64,000 bases of DNA from Scylla paramamosain (taxonomy: Eukaryota; Arthropoda; Malacostraca; Decapoda; Portunidae): positions 20,552,766 to 20,616,765 of the forward strand of contig NC_087166.1 of assembly GCF_035594125.1 (NCBI RefSeq), in the 5' to 3' direction. This document shows, piece by piece, positions 13,640 through 27,828 of the stretch. Below the pieces are notes generated by a model. It worked only from the letters and a program-made list of their open reading frames with translations. It did not search any database and was not told the DNA's origin. Every line of letters begins with the position of its first letter. The stretch's first letter is position 1. The position numbers and the translations under genes were made by a program.

Positions 13640-15556
13640 ATTAATTAAGTAGCAAAGAGAGAAATATTGATATCTTATGTATCAGTGAGTCATGGCTTCT
13701 TCCCTATACCCCTGATGTTTTTCGTCAGTCTACCAAATTCTAACATATTTCGATGTGACAGTGAGCGTGGTGGTGGTGCTTGCATTTATGTCAAGGATGT
13801 CTTGTCTGCAAATGTAGTTGACTTAATGACTTAAAGGTTCCCAGGCAAACAGGCATTGAAGACATATGGGTAACGGTACAATGTCGCAAGTTACCAGCAA
13901 TCGTTATTGAATGTATATACCGGCATCCCAAAGTTCCGGTTGTTACTTTTGGTTATATATAGGATGTTTTAAGAATGGCTTGCATGAGAAATAAGGCATC
14001 TTTTATTCTTGGTGATTTTAACAATAATTTGTTTGGCAATGATAACAAGTTTAATAAGATCATGAAAATAACAAATTAACTCAAATTGTAAATAAACCGA
14101 CGAGGATTACCGCTACATTATCAACATTGCTGGATCTTGCTATCATTGATAAACATGAGCTAATTAAATCCTGGGATGTTGTTCGGCAAGAAATCAGAGA
14201 TCATGACCTTATTAGTATCACTGTTGATATTACTAAACCTAAGAAACCGCCTGTTGCTCGATCTTTTCGTCATTTCGGGAACTATACCAAAGACGCTTCT
14301 TGTTTTAAACTTTTGCAAAAAACATAATATTTTAATATCATGGACACTGATGATGTAAACACATAGGTTAATATTTTTACGAAAAATTTTATCAAGACCA
14401 TTTGCACCATGGATGAATGATGACATATGTGAAGCTTAGATCCTTAGAAACAATACTCGCATAAAACTTAAATCTGATCGACATAATGTAACTTTACAAA
14501 AACAGTATGAGCAAGAAAAAAAAAAAAAAGCGTGTAAATACTCTAATAACAGCGGGTAAAACAGAATATTACCATAAACATTTACACACAAAAGGTAACA
14601 TCTCTAACACCTGGAAAATTATAAAAGACATTGTTCCTGATCGTAAATACAATTTCAACGAACATAACTTAGAAAACATAACTAACAAAGTCAATGAATT
14701 TGATTTTCATTTTGCAAATGTTGGGAAGAATACGTATGAACGAACGCAAGAACTCCTCCATGGTAAAAATGTATCAACTGTAAATAATTTTAATGAGGTG
14801 TTAGGTGACGGCAACCTTTATAGACCTCGTCCTGTAAATGTTGAAACTATTACCCCTACGATTAAAAGTCTAAAAGAAACTAGTTCTTTAGGTTCTGATG
14901 GCATTTCAATGAGATTTATCAAGGATGCACTCTGTGTTATAGCCTTTTACTTGATTTGTATAATTAATACTTGAACTGTAACAGACAACTTTCCTACACC
15001 CTGAAAATTGTACCAGTATTCAAAACCGGTGATGTTAATGACCCAAATATTTTTTTACCAATCTATTATTACCTTTTATATCTAAAATATTATAAAAAGT
15101 TGTCATTAATCAGCTCATGCATTTCTCGGAATCTAGTCAACTACTGTCTAACACCCAGCATGGATTACGTCGGAAACTGTCAACAGAGTCTACACTTACA
15201 GTTATCACAAACAAAATATTTAGTAACATAGATTCTAAGAAAATTACAATGTTTACCTTGTGTAACCTCTCAAAAGCTTTCGACAGTGTTAGTCATGAGA
15301 TCCTTTTAAGGAAATGTTCTGCACTTAAAATTGACTCCTTCTGGTTCAAAAGTTACAGTGAAAATAAAGCTCAGTCTGTCCGTTTGAATACCATAATATC
15401 TAATAAGTTGAACATAGCTTAAGGAGTCCCTCAAGATTCAATTCAATTTTGAATTGAATTGACCTTAATTGACCTCTATTCAATGACCTTAATGAAAGGA
15501 TAAATTAATGTTCTTTAACACAGTATGCTGATGATACTCAACTTCTCCACGCTGAG
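13640..15556 (+). pseudogene. LINE family 3 endonuclease-reverse transcriptase, broken
   Basis: Endonuclease pieces: ESWLLP around 13680, FILGDFNNNLFGN around 14000-14040, and VVRQEIRDHDLISITVDI around 14175-14235. RT pieces: SLKETSSLGSDGIS at 14870-14905, the region around 15000-15230 with shifted frames, LCNLSKAFDSVSHEILLRK at 15260-15315 and QYADDTQLL at about 15522. Many stops and shifts interrupt the frame, so the copy is inactive. The domain order is APE endonuclease then RT, as in jockey/CR1-type LINEs. Confidence 0.75.
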
Positions 15557-18500
15557 GTAGTAGACACCTGCCGAAACGAGAATTACTCCCAGTGAGGTCT
15601 AAAGCACTGTTCAAGGGGTGCTGTGAACTTATCATTAAACCCAGCTGTGACCTCACTGAACGTTTCCCTTTGTGTCTCACAACACAAGGGGCAGTCACAG
15701 CCTGCCATCTAAAGACAACTCTCTTCCTCCACACAAAACTACAAGCACCTAATAACACACACACCCTTCACTCAAAAATTTTAAAATCATCATGGCGACT
15801 CCTACACCAGCCTCGGAGTCCCCATCTGGGGAGGGGACCATAAATGTCCCCAGGTCGGACTGCCTTTCTGTCGACGACCCTAAGTGTCTTGACACCCCCC
15901 TCAACTTTTTCTTCATTAACTTCTGCAACATTCGCGGTCTAATATCTAATTTTCAATCTGTAGAACACCACCTCTCCTCTTCTAAACCTCATCTTCTTTT
16001 CCTCACTGAAACTCAGGTGTCTGAGGCAACTGACAGTAGCCCCTTTTCTGTTCCCTCCTACTTTCTCTATCCTCATTTTCGATCCAAAGCTGGATGCTGC
16101 GTTTATGTGCGCAATGACTTAACCTGCTTTCGTGCCCACACTCTTGAATCTTCCGAGTTTTTCACCATCTGGCTACGACTACAGAGTCACTCTCATACAA
16201 AATTTATCTGTGCTGTATACCTCTCACCTAACTCCTCTGACTATAAGAAATTCTTTGACTACTTAACTTCCAAAGTGGAGCACATTCTGACCCTCTTCCC
16301 TTTTGCAGAGATCTCCATTCTTGGAGACTTCAATGTTCACCACCAGCTTTGGCTTTCCTCTCCCTTCACTGACCATCCTGGTGAACTAGCCTACAATTTT
16401 GCTATCCTCCATGACCTAGAGCAATTGGTGCAACACCCTACTCGTATTCCTGACTGTCTTGGAGATACACCCAACATTCTTGACCTTTACCTGACCTCTA
16501 ATCCTTCTGCTTATGCTGTCACCCTTTCTTCTCCGTTGGGCTCCTCCGATCACAATCTCATATCTTTATCTTGTCCTATCACTCCAATCCCTTCTCAGGA
16601 TCCCCCTAAGCGAAGGTGCCTCTGGCGTTTTGCCTCTGCTAGTTGGGGGGACCTGAGGAGGTATTTTGCTGATTTTCCTTGGAATGACTATTGCTTCCGT
16701 GTCAGAGATCCGTCTTTGTGTGCTGAGCGCATAACAGAGGTGATAGTGTCTGGCATGGAGGCATACATTCCTCACTCTTTTTCTCGTCCTAAACCTTCCA
16801 AACCTTAGTTTAAAGCAGCTTGTTCTCGTGCTATACATGATAGAGAGGTGGCCCACAAAAGGTACTTAAGCCTTCCATCACCAGAATCTCATGCACTTTA
16901 TATTTCTGGCCGGAACCATACCAAGTCTGTTCTCCAACTAGCCAAAAACTCCTTCATTAACAGAAAATGTCAAAACCTTTCAAGATCTAACTCCTCTCGT
17001 GATTTCTGGCATCTAGCCAAAAATATCTCCAATAACTTTGCTTCTTCTTTCCCTCCTCTATTTCAACCAGATGGCACCACTGCTATCACATCTATTTCTA
17101 AAGCTGAACTCTTCGCTCAAAACTTTGCTAAAAACTCTACCTTGGACGATTCTCGGCTTGTTCCTCCCTCTCCTCCACCCTCTGACTACTTCATGCCACG
17201 TATCAAAATTCTTCACAATGATGTTTTCCATGCCCTGGCTGGCATAAACCCTTGGAAGGCTTATGGTCCTGATGGGGTCCCTCCTATTGTTCTCCGAAAC
17301 TGTGCCTCCGTGCTTGCACCTTGCCTAGTCAAATTCTTTCAGCTTTGTCAACATCTACCTTTCCTTCTTGGTGGAAGTTTGCCTACATTCAACCTGTTCC
17401 TAAAAAGGGTGACCGTTATAATCCCTCATACTACCGTCCTATTACTTTAATTTCCTGCCTATCTAAAGTTTTTGAATCTATCCTCAACAGGAAGATTCTT
17501 AAACATCTATCACTTCACAACCTTCTATCTGATCGCCAGTATGGGTTCCGTCAAGGCCGCTCTACTGGTGATCTTCTGGCTTTCCTTACTGAGTCTTGGT
17601 TATCCTCTTTTAGAGATTTTGGTTTCTGAAACTTTTGCTGTTGCCTTGGACATATCAAAAGCTTTTGATAGAGTCTGGCACAAAGCTTTGATTTCCAAAC
17701 TACCCTCCTACGGTTTTTATCCTTCTCTCTGTAACTTCATCTCAAGTTTCCTTTCTGACCCTTCTATTGCTGCTGTGGTAGACGGTCACTGTTCTTCTCC
17801 TAAATCTATTAACAGTGGTGTTCCTCAGGGTTCTGTCCTGTCACCCACTCTCTTCTTATTATTCATTAATGATCTTCTAAACAAACTTCTTGTCCTATCC
17901 ACTCCTACGCTGATGATACCACCCTGCACTTTTCCACGTCTTTTCATAGACGTCCAAGCCTTCAGGAGGTAAATATATCACGCAGGGAAGCCACAGAACG
18001 CCTGACTTCTGATCTTTCTAAAATTTCTGATTGGGGCAGAGCAAACTTGGTATTGTTCAATGCCTCAAAAACTCAATTCCTCCATCTATCAACTCGACAC
18101 AACCTTCCAGACAACTATCCCCTCTTCTTCGATGACACTCAACTGTCCCCCTCTTCTACACTGAACATCCTCGGTCTGTCCTTTACTTTTAATCTGAACT
18201 GGAATCTTCACATCTCATCTCTAGCTAAAACAGCTTCTATGAAGTTAGGTGTTCTGAGACGTCTCCGCCAGTTTTTCTCACCCCGCCCCCCAGCTGCTAA
18301 CTTTGTACAAGGGCCTTATCCGTCCATGTATGGAGTATGCTTCACATGTCTGGGGAGGTTCCACTCATACTGCTCTTCTAGACAGGGTGGAATCAAAAGC
18401 TTTTCGTCTCATCAACTCCTCTCCTCTAACTGACTGTCTTCAGCCTCTCTCTCACAGCCGCAATGTTGCATCTCTAGCTGTCTTCTACCGCTATTTTCAT

Positions 18501-18856
18501 GCTAACTGCTCTTCTGATCTTGCTAACTGCATGCCTCCCCTCCTTCCGCGGCCTCGCTGCACAAGACTTTCTTCTTCTTCTCACCCCTATTCTGTCCACC
18601 TCTCTAACGCAAGAGTTAACCAGTATTCTCAATCATTCATCCCTTTCTCTGGTAAACTCTGGAACTCCCTGCCTGCTTCTGTATTTCCACCTTCCTATGA
18701 CTTGAATTTCTTGAAGAGGGAGGTCTCAGAACACTTATCCATCAATTTTTGACCACTGCTTTGACCCTTTTATGGGACTGGCATTTCAGTGGGCATTTTT
18801 TTTTTATAAGATTTTTGTTGCCCTTGGCCAGTGTCCTTCCTACATAAAAAAAAAAA
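15557..18856 (+). mobile_element. LINE family 1, copy C (full length)
   Basis: Full-length 3.3-kb copy. The 5' end shares GCCGAAACGAGAATTACTCC-type sequence with copy B, and the 3' end is TTCCTACAT plus A12 at 18839-18856. The left junction lies within LINE family 3 directly after its YADD region. The right junction abuts the minus-strand LINE family 2 fragment. I see no target-site duplication. Confidence 0.87.
15792..18752 (+). pseudogene. LINE family 1 endonuclease-RT ORF (copy C), broken
   Basis: The start ATG at 15792 gives [15 protein letters not shown]. The endonuclease spans about 15900-16580, with NFCNIRGL (Asn), FLTETQVSE (Glu), [12 protein letters not shown] and [10 protein letters not shown], so every APE catalytic box is readable. 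A TAG at 16807-16809 replaces a tryptophan codon of copy B. RT follows in pieces, with frameshifts near 17345, 17625, 17880, 17970 and 18290. Seen are KPVPKKGD-like PVPKKGDRYN, YGFRQGRSTGDLL, ALDISKAFDRVWHKA and SGVPQGSVLSPT; the YADD box survives in a shifted frame. The final piece 18303-18752 ends with the shared C-terminus. One ORF, no ORF1. Confidence 0.87.
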
Positions 18857-20330
18857 ACGCACAGAATGGCAAGAGTTTTCTCATTGTTTGGAATGCATAT
18901 TTTTCCAACAAAGTGTTTGGCCAATAGGTTTGCTTTGTCCTGGGGGGTGTGAGCCATGCTGCCGTCTCCCCGCACGAGAGAAGGGATGGTGGTGACTCGC
19001 TCGTCGCTCTTCTGCTCCTTCACAAGGCTCCACCACCTCCTTGTGCCCAGTTGGCCACCTCTCAATTTTTCCCTGAGGTTTTCCTTCCATTGTTCTACAG
19101 TCCACTCCCGAGTGCCCCTCATATGCTGGGCCGCCTCACGATGCCTTAGCCTGTTCCTCATCGTTGGGTGCCCCTTATAAGCTCGCCAGGCGCCGTACTT
19201 GGCGTTAGAGGCAGTGCGACACTCAAGCCCAAATCAAGGTTGGTCAGAAGCATTGGTATTCTACTAGGAGTGCAGCACCCAGCGGGCCTGCAGGGCGTGG
19301 ACAATCTCGGTGAGCCGCCTCGCCTCCAGGTCAGTGTCGCCACGCTTTAAGTCCTGCCAGTCTGTCCCCCCTCAGAGCAGCTTTCACTGCTCCTCAGTTG
19401 GTAGCCTCCCACTCCCAGAGTGTGTGGATGCAGCACTCCTCACGTGGCCTGCGAAAGTGGAGCTTGGTGAGCATAGCCACATGGTCTGAGGTGTCCACGA
19501 AGTCCAGTGGTGAGTAGTGAACAGTGTGGGCTGGGAGGTCCGTCACCAGGGACGACCTAGACCTGTGTGTGTGGGGAAGGCAGCAAAGCTCTGCACCACT
19601 AGTAAAGTATTGAAGGCATTACGCGCGATGTGTTGGTTCAACTCCCCCACTATCACCACTGTCACACATGCTGGCTGCATCATAGCGTCCAAGTTCGCTA
19701 TCAAAAAATCTATCACTGCTGTCCCCTGCGAGAGGGAGCGTTAACAGCCAATGAGCAACACACCTTTACTGACACTGTCTGTCACTTTCAGCGTTAGTAT
19801 CTCCAGTTCCTGGATATACTGCCTGGAGGCTCCATTACCTGGACATTCACCGTGTCTTTATAACAGAATGCCACGTTCCCATCCTGTGTAGAGCAGTCTT
19901 TTCTCAGCCATGGCGAGTACCTTCGCGCACAGTCAAAGGTCTGTGGCACACCGACGTCCAGGAAGGTTTCACACGCAAACACAATGTCTGCCCTGTGTCT
20001 GGTTATAACACTGTGTGTGAGTTCACCAATGTTTGTGCGAAACCCTCTCACATTAGCTGGCACTATTGTCAGCTCACTATTGGGCGGCGTATATCGGCGG
20101 GATGTGGTGTGGCGCGCCGCCATAATGGAGGGTAGGGACATGTGGGGTGAGGAGACAGGAAGAGTGGAAGGCTGGGGGTGTCCTTGGGGAGGAACCAGGA
20201 AGGGTACAGGCTCCCTCAGCTGCCTAGCCACACTACACAGAGGAAGCAAGGGCTCCTGGTTGCTCTGCCTCATTGTATGCACCAATTCTTGCTGCCTTTT
20301 TGTCAGCGAGTCTGTCGCGGCAGTTCAGAG
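18857..20330 (-). pseudogene. LINE family 2 endonuclease and RT N-terminus, fragment
   Basis: Read on the minus strand. At 19794-20285 it contains LTIVPANVRGFRTNIGEL and DIVFACETFLDVG, the first two APE endonuclease boxes. Near 19650-19690 VVIVGELNQHI is the GDLN box with the aspartate replaced by glutamate. At 18870-19161 it contains LRGGQLGTRRWWSLVK and QDKANLLAKHF, the linker in front of the RT, also found at 60345-60380 in the plus-strand copy. It breaks off at the 3' end of LINE copy C. Frames change several times, so it is dead. Confidence 0.75.
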
Positions 20331-20340
20331 AGAAGTAAAA

Positions 20341-20560
<220 letters not shown>

Positions 20561-21252
20561 TGTTATGACCTCAGATTCCTGCCCTTCCCATAGCTGCCTC
20601 GAATGGACTAGCTTCCCCCAAGTCATCCCCTACGTCATGGGGAACAGGGCTTAAGATGGGTTACAAAGTCCTCTCTAGACTCTTGAACCATAACACCAGG
20701 TTACACACATGAGATCGCCAGTCTGTTTCTCCTACCCGCAGACAAGGAAGTATTACAACAACAACCAACTCTAACAGCTGGGAAAGAATCGCCAACCACG
20801 TTCATGAGAGAGACAGTTTCAACAAACGACAAAAATATATATATAGATGATAATGTTCTATGGAACATCACCCTCACAAACAACAAGACAAAATCCTCCC
20901 ACTTCCGCAGAACTCTGCTTTGCAATATTACATCCAACTTCCCAGAAGACAAACTCTGTCCCCTTTCAGAAATGACACAGCCCGAGAAAGAAAGATAATC
21001 TACTGCAAGGCATCATACACTAATCCTCTGTGTCTAAAGGCATTGAGAACTCTCCAGATCGCAGTAACATTTAACGAAACAATATAGACACCAACGAAGT
21101 GTCCACGAGACAGCAGGAGAGTCTATGAGTTCTCATTGCACACACCAAGTAGTCGATTCCCGAAAAGATGAGGAGTCATGTCCTAATATGTAATATACGC
21201 TGAGTGCCCTACAAGAGTGCACTTATAGGCAAGCTGATGGAGACCCATAACA
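20561..21252. repeat. Possible solo LTR
   Basis: A 692-bp stretch begins TGTTATGACC after the (TA)n tract and ends GACCCATAACA, so its ends form the short inverted repeat TGTTATG/CATAACA typical of LTR termini. It contains no gene. No target duplication is recognisable, perhaps because the left flank is a microsatellite. Weak evidence. Downstream 21253-21496 shows nothing. Confidence 0.25.
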
Positions 21253-21496
21253 CTATGTATATAATAAGCAGGGACATACTCCAGTAAATTAATCTAATAC
21301 TCTGTTATAGCAGCTGGTCCGCCTAACTGTATTCCGCTTGGTCTCCTTGAAAAAAACGCTGCCTACCACAATACAACGGTCTCCTCCAAGCTACCAAATG
21401 TGACTGACTCGGGAAGTGTGGGAAACGCGCCACACTGAGCTCTCAGTGGTCACGAAAGAATGACTCATGTGGGAGGGGAGGAGGGGGATGGACGCT

Positions 21497-21608
21497 TTCG
21501 TCTCAGTTTGGGGATCGGAATCTCAGTGGGCTTTTTTTTTTCTTTTTCTTTTTTTTTTTTTTTGCAATTTTTGTTGCCCTTCTCCGGTGCTCCTCTTATA
21601 TGAAAAAT
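21497..21608 (+). repeat. LINE family 1 3'-UTR fragment
   Basis: CTCAGTGGGC, a T-rich run, then TTTTTGTTGCCCTTCTCCGG and an A-rich end follow the 3' UTR of copies B and C with some substitutions. Only the last 100 bp or so of the element are present. Confidence 0.6.
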
Positions 21609-21679
21609 AAGAAGGCACGCTGCTAATGGTGGACCTGCCCCCTGATCCACTAAGTGTTGGCCTTTGAGTTCGTTCTACC

Positions 21680-23440
21680 TCGTCACAGGTCCCCAGCATT
21701 GTTCCTGTCGGTATTGTGCGCTCTTCATAGAAGAGACTGGCCATCAGCACCATCACTTCCTCCTTATCCGGCTACAGAAGGCTCATGGCAACCACTATAC
21801 CGTCTGCTATTGTTGTTCCATGGAGGATTACACCAATCCACCATCGCTGCTCAACCTTCAGGACAGAAAGCACTTCACCCGAGTTTCTGTTTTTGGTGGT
21901 ATGCAGGTAGCCTCGGCTACGATTACGTCTGCACAAGCTGTAATCGGGAGCATGGGCACCTCTGTGTTTTCGGACATGTACTTTCCCTCTCCCAAGATGA
22001 ACACACTGTTGACTCTGTGTAAGGTATACCATCCCAGGGAGACAAGGTTCCTCTGGGTCTGCCAAAAATACTTCTTCATTGCTTTGCTCTATTTTCATTT
22101 TCACAGGTCCCTTAAGCTCAATGCAGTGCCTGGTAACCCCACACAGCTTCCGAGAGGACATAGGAATGTTCTTGTCTGACACGACGTCAGAATGTCCTCT
22201 CATCTCCCATATCGATAGTCAGACGGCACGGTTTCCCATTAACGGTACCCTCCATTTGTACAGAAGTGACTGCAAAGCTGTGATTCCCTAATGTGAGTGG
22301 GGCCGCGAATGTTCTGGCTGGTGAAGGACCCTTAGTTCCAGAATTTTGGTGGCTATGTTAGCTAGAGAGGTGGCTAAGGTGGCTACACCTTCAGCAACAG
22401 GACAGGTTCAGCAATCAAGGCCTCCCTTGCGTTCTTCTCCTGTGCGGTTCTCGGCACTCAATGCGCCACAATTCTAGCACGCCCCACAAGAACTATCAGA
22501 CCTCAATTCAGTCGGAAATTCTTCGGCCTGGCAGCGGCGAAATTTGAGATTCCTCCCAATTTCCATGACTGGTTGTCAAGAAGGGCTCAAACCCAAGGGC
22601 ACGCGCCAGTGCCTCTTGTAAGTCCATAGAATGTGCTTGCTTGATGTAAATCACCAGCTGCAGGTCTTCTAGTGCTTCAATGAACTTGTCCCGCAATAGC
22701 ACCACCACCAGCTCCTTTCGTAGCCCCCGCATATGCCTTATGCACCAGCACTACAGGGCCAGCACTCATGGGCCAGCTGTTGAAGGGACTCCCCGCTCCA
22801 TCTGACCCACATCCTAAACCTGGTCTGGAATGCCACATCCTTGTATTAGTGACTGAACCTCCTTTTCAGCAATTCGGTAATGCAGCGAGAGGAAACGCGT
22901 TGTGCAGTGGGAAGATGCACAAGAATCTTAACTGCCGGACCCCTGAGGCAGGACACCAGCTGCGCTGCCTTCTCTGACTCATCCCATCCCTGTACAGTAG
23001 ATGATGGACCAAATACGCTTCCAGGGAAACGCTCCCATCGAAGTCCTGCAGCTTCTTTCGCATAGTGTGGCTTTGGTGATACAGGTGGAGTTGTGAAGCC
23101 TGGTACCTTCAGAAGGGTGGGTGAAGTATAGAAGACACGAGCCCCGGAAGTCCTTACATGGGTGGAAGGGAGTTCCAGTTGAACACATAGACCTAGTGGA
23201 ACTGACATAGCGCCGAGACTCCCCTGTCTCCCACCACAAAGGGTGCATCCTCCATCTGCTTCATGGTCGATGTGAGCAAACTCCGTTCCCTTCTTTTGGC
23301 CATCACACGCCTCCAAAATTCTCCAGCTGACCAACCAGAAACTATAATGCTAGCACTACAAACGAAACTTTGATTTGACACTTTTCCAATCCACTCTTCA
23401 CATGTTCCTCTTTTTTCTTTTACTTTGGCTTTCATTTGTT
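21680..23440 (-). pseudogene. Ty3/gypsy gag-protease remnant
   Basis: Minus strand. The gag is in two parts: around 22846-23060, with FDGSVSLEAYL, GWDESEKAAQLVSCLRGPA and ITELLKRRF, and 22508-22732, with ARDKFIEALEDLQL-like text followed by YIKQAHSMDLQEALARAL; these match the capsid pattern of gypsy gag proteins. After about 220 bp the protease follows at 22000-22290, with VNGKPCRLTIDMGDERTF (the active-site DTG has become DMG) and further on LCGVTRHCIELKGPV and GMVYL. Frames shift between the pieces, and no RT, integrase or LTR is recognised. An old, inactive element. Confidence 0.65.
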
Positions 23441-23551
23441 TGCAGGTCTCTCAGCTGAATTATTGTGTGTCTCATCTCTTACAGCACTGAAACCCACTTG
23501 CATTATTTCCTTTAGTTCCTCAGAAGCTTGCGGTTGCCTGTTTCTAAGTTT

Positions 23552-23646
23552 CAGAGGCTAAGCAGGGCTGGGGGACCTACTGGAAATAATAACATTTGCC
23601 ACATGTTATTATTTCCAGTAAGTCCCCCAGCCCTGTTGAGCCTCTG
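23552..23646. repeat. Long hairpin (44-bp arms, 7-nt loop)
   Basis: Arms 23552-23595 and 23603-23646 are reverse complements with three mismatches (41 of 44), separated by TTGCCAC. As RNA this would fold into one long stem. It may be a fold-back element remnant or a hairpin RNA precursor; the sequence alone does not decide. Confidence 0.85.
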
Positions 23647-23649
23647 AAT

Positions 23650-25583
<1,934 letters not shown>

Positions 25584-25651
<68 letters not shown>
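25584..25651. repeat. (TA)n microsatellite
   Basis: About 34 TA units. The sequence from 25652 to 26476 contains no recognisable gene. Confidence 0.97.
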
Positions 25652-25654
<3 letters not shown>

Positions 25655-26480
25655 AGAGGGCAACTGGCCAAGGAAAAATATTAGCAAAAAAAAGCCTTTT
25701 TTCCCCCCAGTTGTCTTACTAAGCACCTTGAACTTTATCGCAATGAAGCTAATGAGACTGAGCTGTTTTTGCTGTCAAACAACAGATCAGGACATGATAA
25801 AAACATCAATCTGTTTTTAATTTTGTGCCTTATTCATGGCCGCAAGTTCTTGATTAGCCATGTTTACCTCTGATAAAATTTTACAATAACACTATCACAT
25901 AATTCCTCTTCTTTCTCCTAACAAGCTTCTGGCACCTGCAAGGGATTGTGTGATTTAGGGGGCCTATCCTGCGTCTGGGCCTATCCTGGATCCCCTATAG
26001 GCTACTAGCCAGAGAAATTGCAGTTTAATGCACTACATCCCATCTTCTTTTTCTCTTTTTATCCCCAACAAGCTTGGGGAAATGGATTTTTTTTTTCTTT
26101 TGGAGTCTGGGATGGTGGGTTGGGGAATGAAAGTCAAATTAGGCTAAATTTGGACATTCATGAAAATGTCTAAGCTTCATTTGCCAAACTTTGAAAACTG
26201 GGAAATTTGTAGACTGACCTGATCTAACCTAACCGCAGGACTTCACTCCCCATGGACCCCCTTAAGGACAATAACCAAACCTAGCGCTACCTAACCTAAC
26301 CAGGAGATTCACCACCCGTGGAGCCCACATAATTAAAGGTTCGTTTTAATCAGTGCGATTATCATGATAATTGCTCTACAGGGATTGTTCAACGATTATC
26401 GCTGCACGATAATAGAGGATGTACTATTTTGCTTTGAGTGTCTGTGTCTGTGCGATTTTCGACACATGGCTGAAGTGTCC

Positions 26481-27761
26481 TGTAGTGCTGGGAAATTAAT
26501 TATGTATATTTCTATTTTTTTCCTAGGCTAAGGCCCATGTAGTGTGCGGGGGTGACCAGAATCTCAGTACCATGTGACTAACCCCTCCCCTTCCCCTCCT
26601 CTCCTCAGTGTCCTTTTGTCCTTGCTTTCCCCCCCCCCCTCTCAGCGTCACTGTGTTGACCACTTCTATAACAAATTTACCCCGTGAATAAACGTAATTT
26701 CTCCTGCTTGGCCAGGTTATAGAGGCGAATTTTTCACCTAATCCCAGAGAATGGGGAGCCCTTAATACGATAAAATTAATTCTATAATGGTAAGGTCTTA
26801 AACCAGCCCAAACAAACCCCAGATAATTACGCCGCGCCAATGAGGTTGACGAATCTGATAAGTCTTCTTTGCTTCGCTATCCTATCACCCTTGTTGCTAC
26901 GCAAGCCGGGAAGAGATACCAGACTTTGACTAATTCCCCAATTGATTTCAAAAGTCCATTGAATTAAACTTCTTAAAGTAACAACTATAAAGTAAACAGT
27001 AACTTAATTATTCATATTTTTCATCCCTGAACTCACAACCTAGTCGCCCTCCCCCCCCCCTACTAAAAACAAAATTATAACTTAATAAATTTCCCCATTG
27101 GAAACCTTTATCCTTAGTTTCCCGCCGATTTCCTCACAAGCAAAGCCAGTCTCTCTCGGATTCTCCTCAGGTGAGCATGCAGTCTGATAGTCTCCCCCTC
27201 CATTCCTGTAATATTAAGTAAGTGTTTATTTAACAATAATTTTACTAAAGCCAGTCTCTCTCGGATTCTCCTCAGACCCTCTTGGATTCCCCTCAGATAT
27301 TCCTGTTGATAAACTATTTCTGAGTGGATAGATATTCGCATTTTTTCGTTCTGTTTTTGTTGGTTTTCTCCACGGGACTAGTGAAACCACCTGGTTCGAG
27401 ATCACCGTGTGAGACTGTCCTCAGGTCTATACATACTTTTTGGGTATATATTTGTTATTTATTTATTTATTCTCTGGTCTCCCCCGCAATTCAGTAGTCG
27501 CGAAAATATCTCCATCGTAGTTTTATGTAATTGAAGAATACGCTACCATTTATTTTGTATTTCGGAATTATGTAACTGAAGAGTACGCTACCATTTATTT
27601 TGTATTTCTGAATTCCTTTCTTATTATTATTATTTCGGATTATTCCATTATTTATTAAAAATCATAAAAGTGTCAGTATTTGTATTTCTCTTAATCCAGT
27701 GATAGGATTTGTATTTATCGTCTGCCACAAGGGAACATCACACCCCTTAGAGGGCACGAAA
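26481..27761 (+). repeat. 5' LTR of the gypsy element
   Basis: Begins TGTAGTGCTG and ends GGGCACGAAA. The end is set by comparison with the 3' LTR and by the GTCC duplication; it is not the usual CA. Inside are two copies of GCCAGTCTCTCTCGGATTCT (27145 and 27250 regions) and a roughly 45-bp tandem duplication around 27517-27610 (core ACGCTACCATTTATTTTGTA). The promoter and polyadenylation sites should lie here but are not defined by a clear motif. Confidence 0.93.
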
Positions 27762-27762
27762 C

Positions 27763-27780
27763 TGGTGAGCAGCGGTGGCA
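27763..27780 (+). promoter_or_regulatory. Candidate tRNA primer-binding site
   Basis: TGGTGAGCAGCGGTGG starts one base after the LTR. TGG is the complement of the tRNA CCA end. I cannot name the tRNA with confidence. Confidence 0.45.
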
Positions 27781-27828
27781 TTTATTTCGCGATTAACCGA
27801 AAGAGGTGGAGACTGGAAATAAGTGTAA

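Larger units (their letters stand above)
11560..15556 (+). mobile_element. LINE family 3 (ORF1 with SGNH-like domain and zinc knuckles; EN-RT), truncated at 3' end
   Basis: Plus-strand LINE of nearly 4 kb, AT-rich. It has a 5' UTR, a broken ORF1 (11734-13560), then a broken endonuclease-RT ORF (13640-15556). It ends just after the RT catalytic box QYADDTQLLHAEVVDT (about 15520-15556), where LINE family 1 copy C begins. The rest of the RT and the 3' end are absent from the window. Confidence 0.8.

Noticed and set aside
26215..26310. CTAACCTAACC motifs resembling arthropod telomere repeats (also near 35690)
   Set aside because: Only two units each and embedded in unique sequence; no telomeric array.
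26523..26840. 105-codon minus-strand frame, identical at 33908-34225
   Set aside because: It lies in both LTRs. Conservation is explained by LTR duplication, and no protein family is recognisable.
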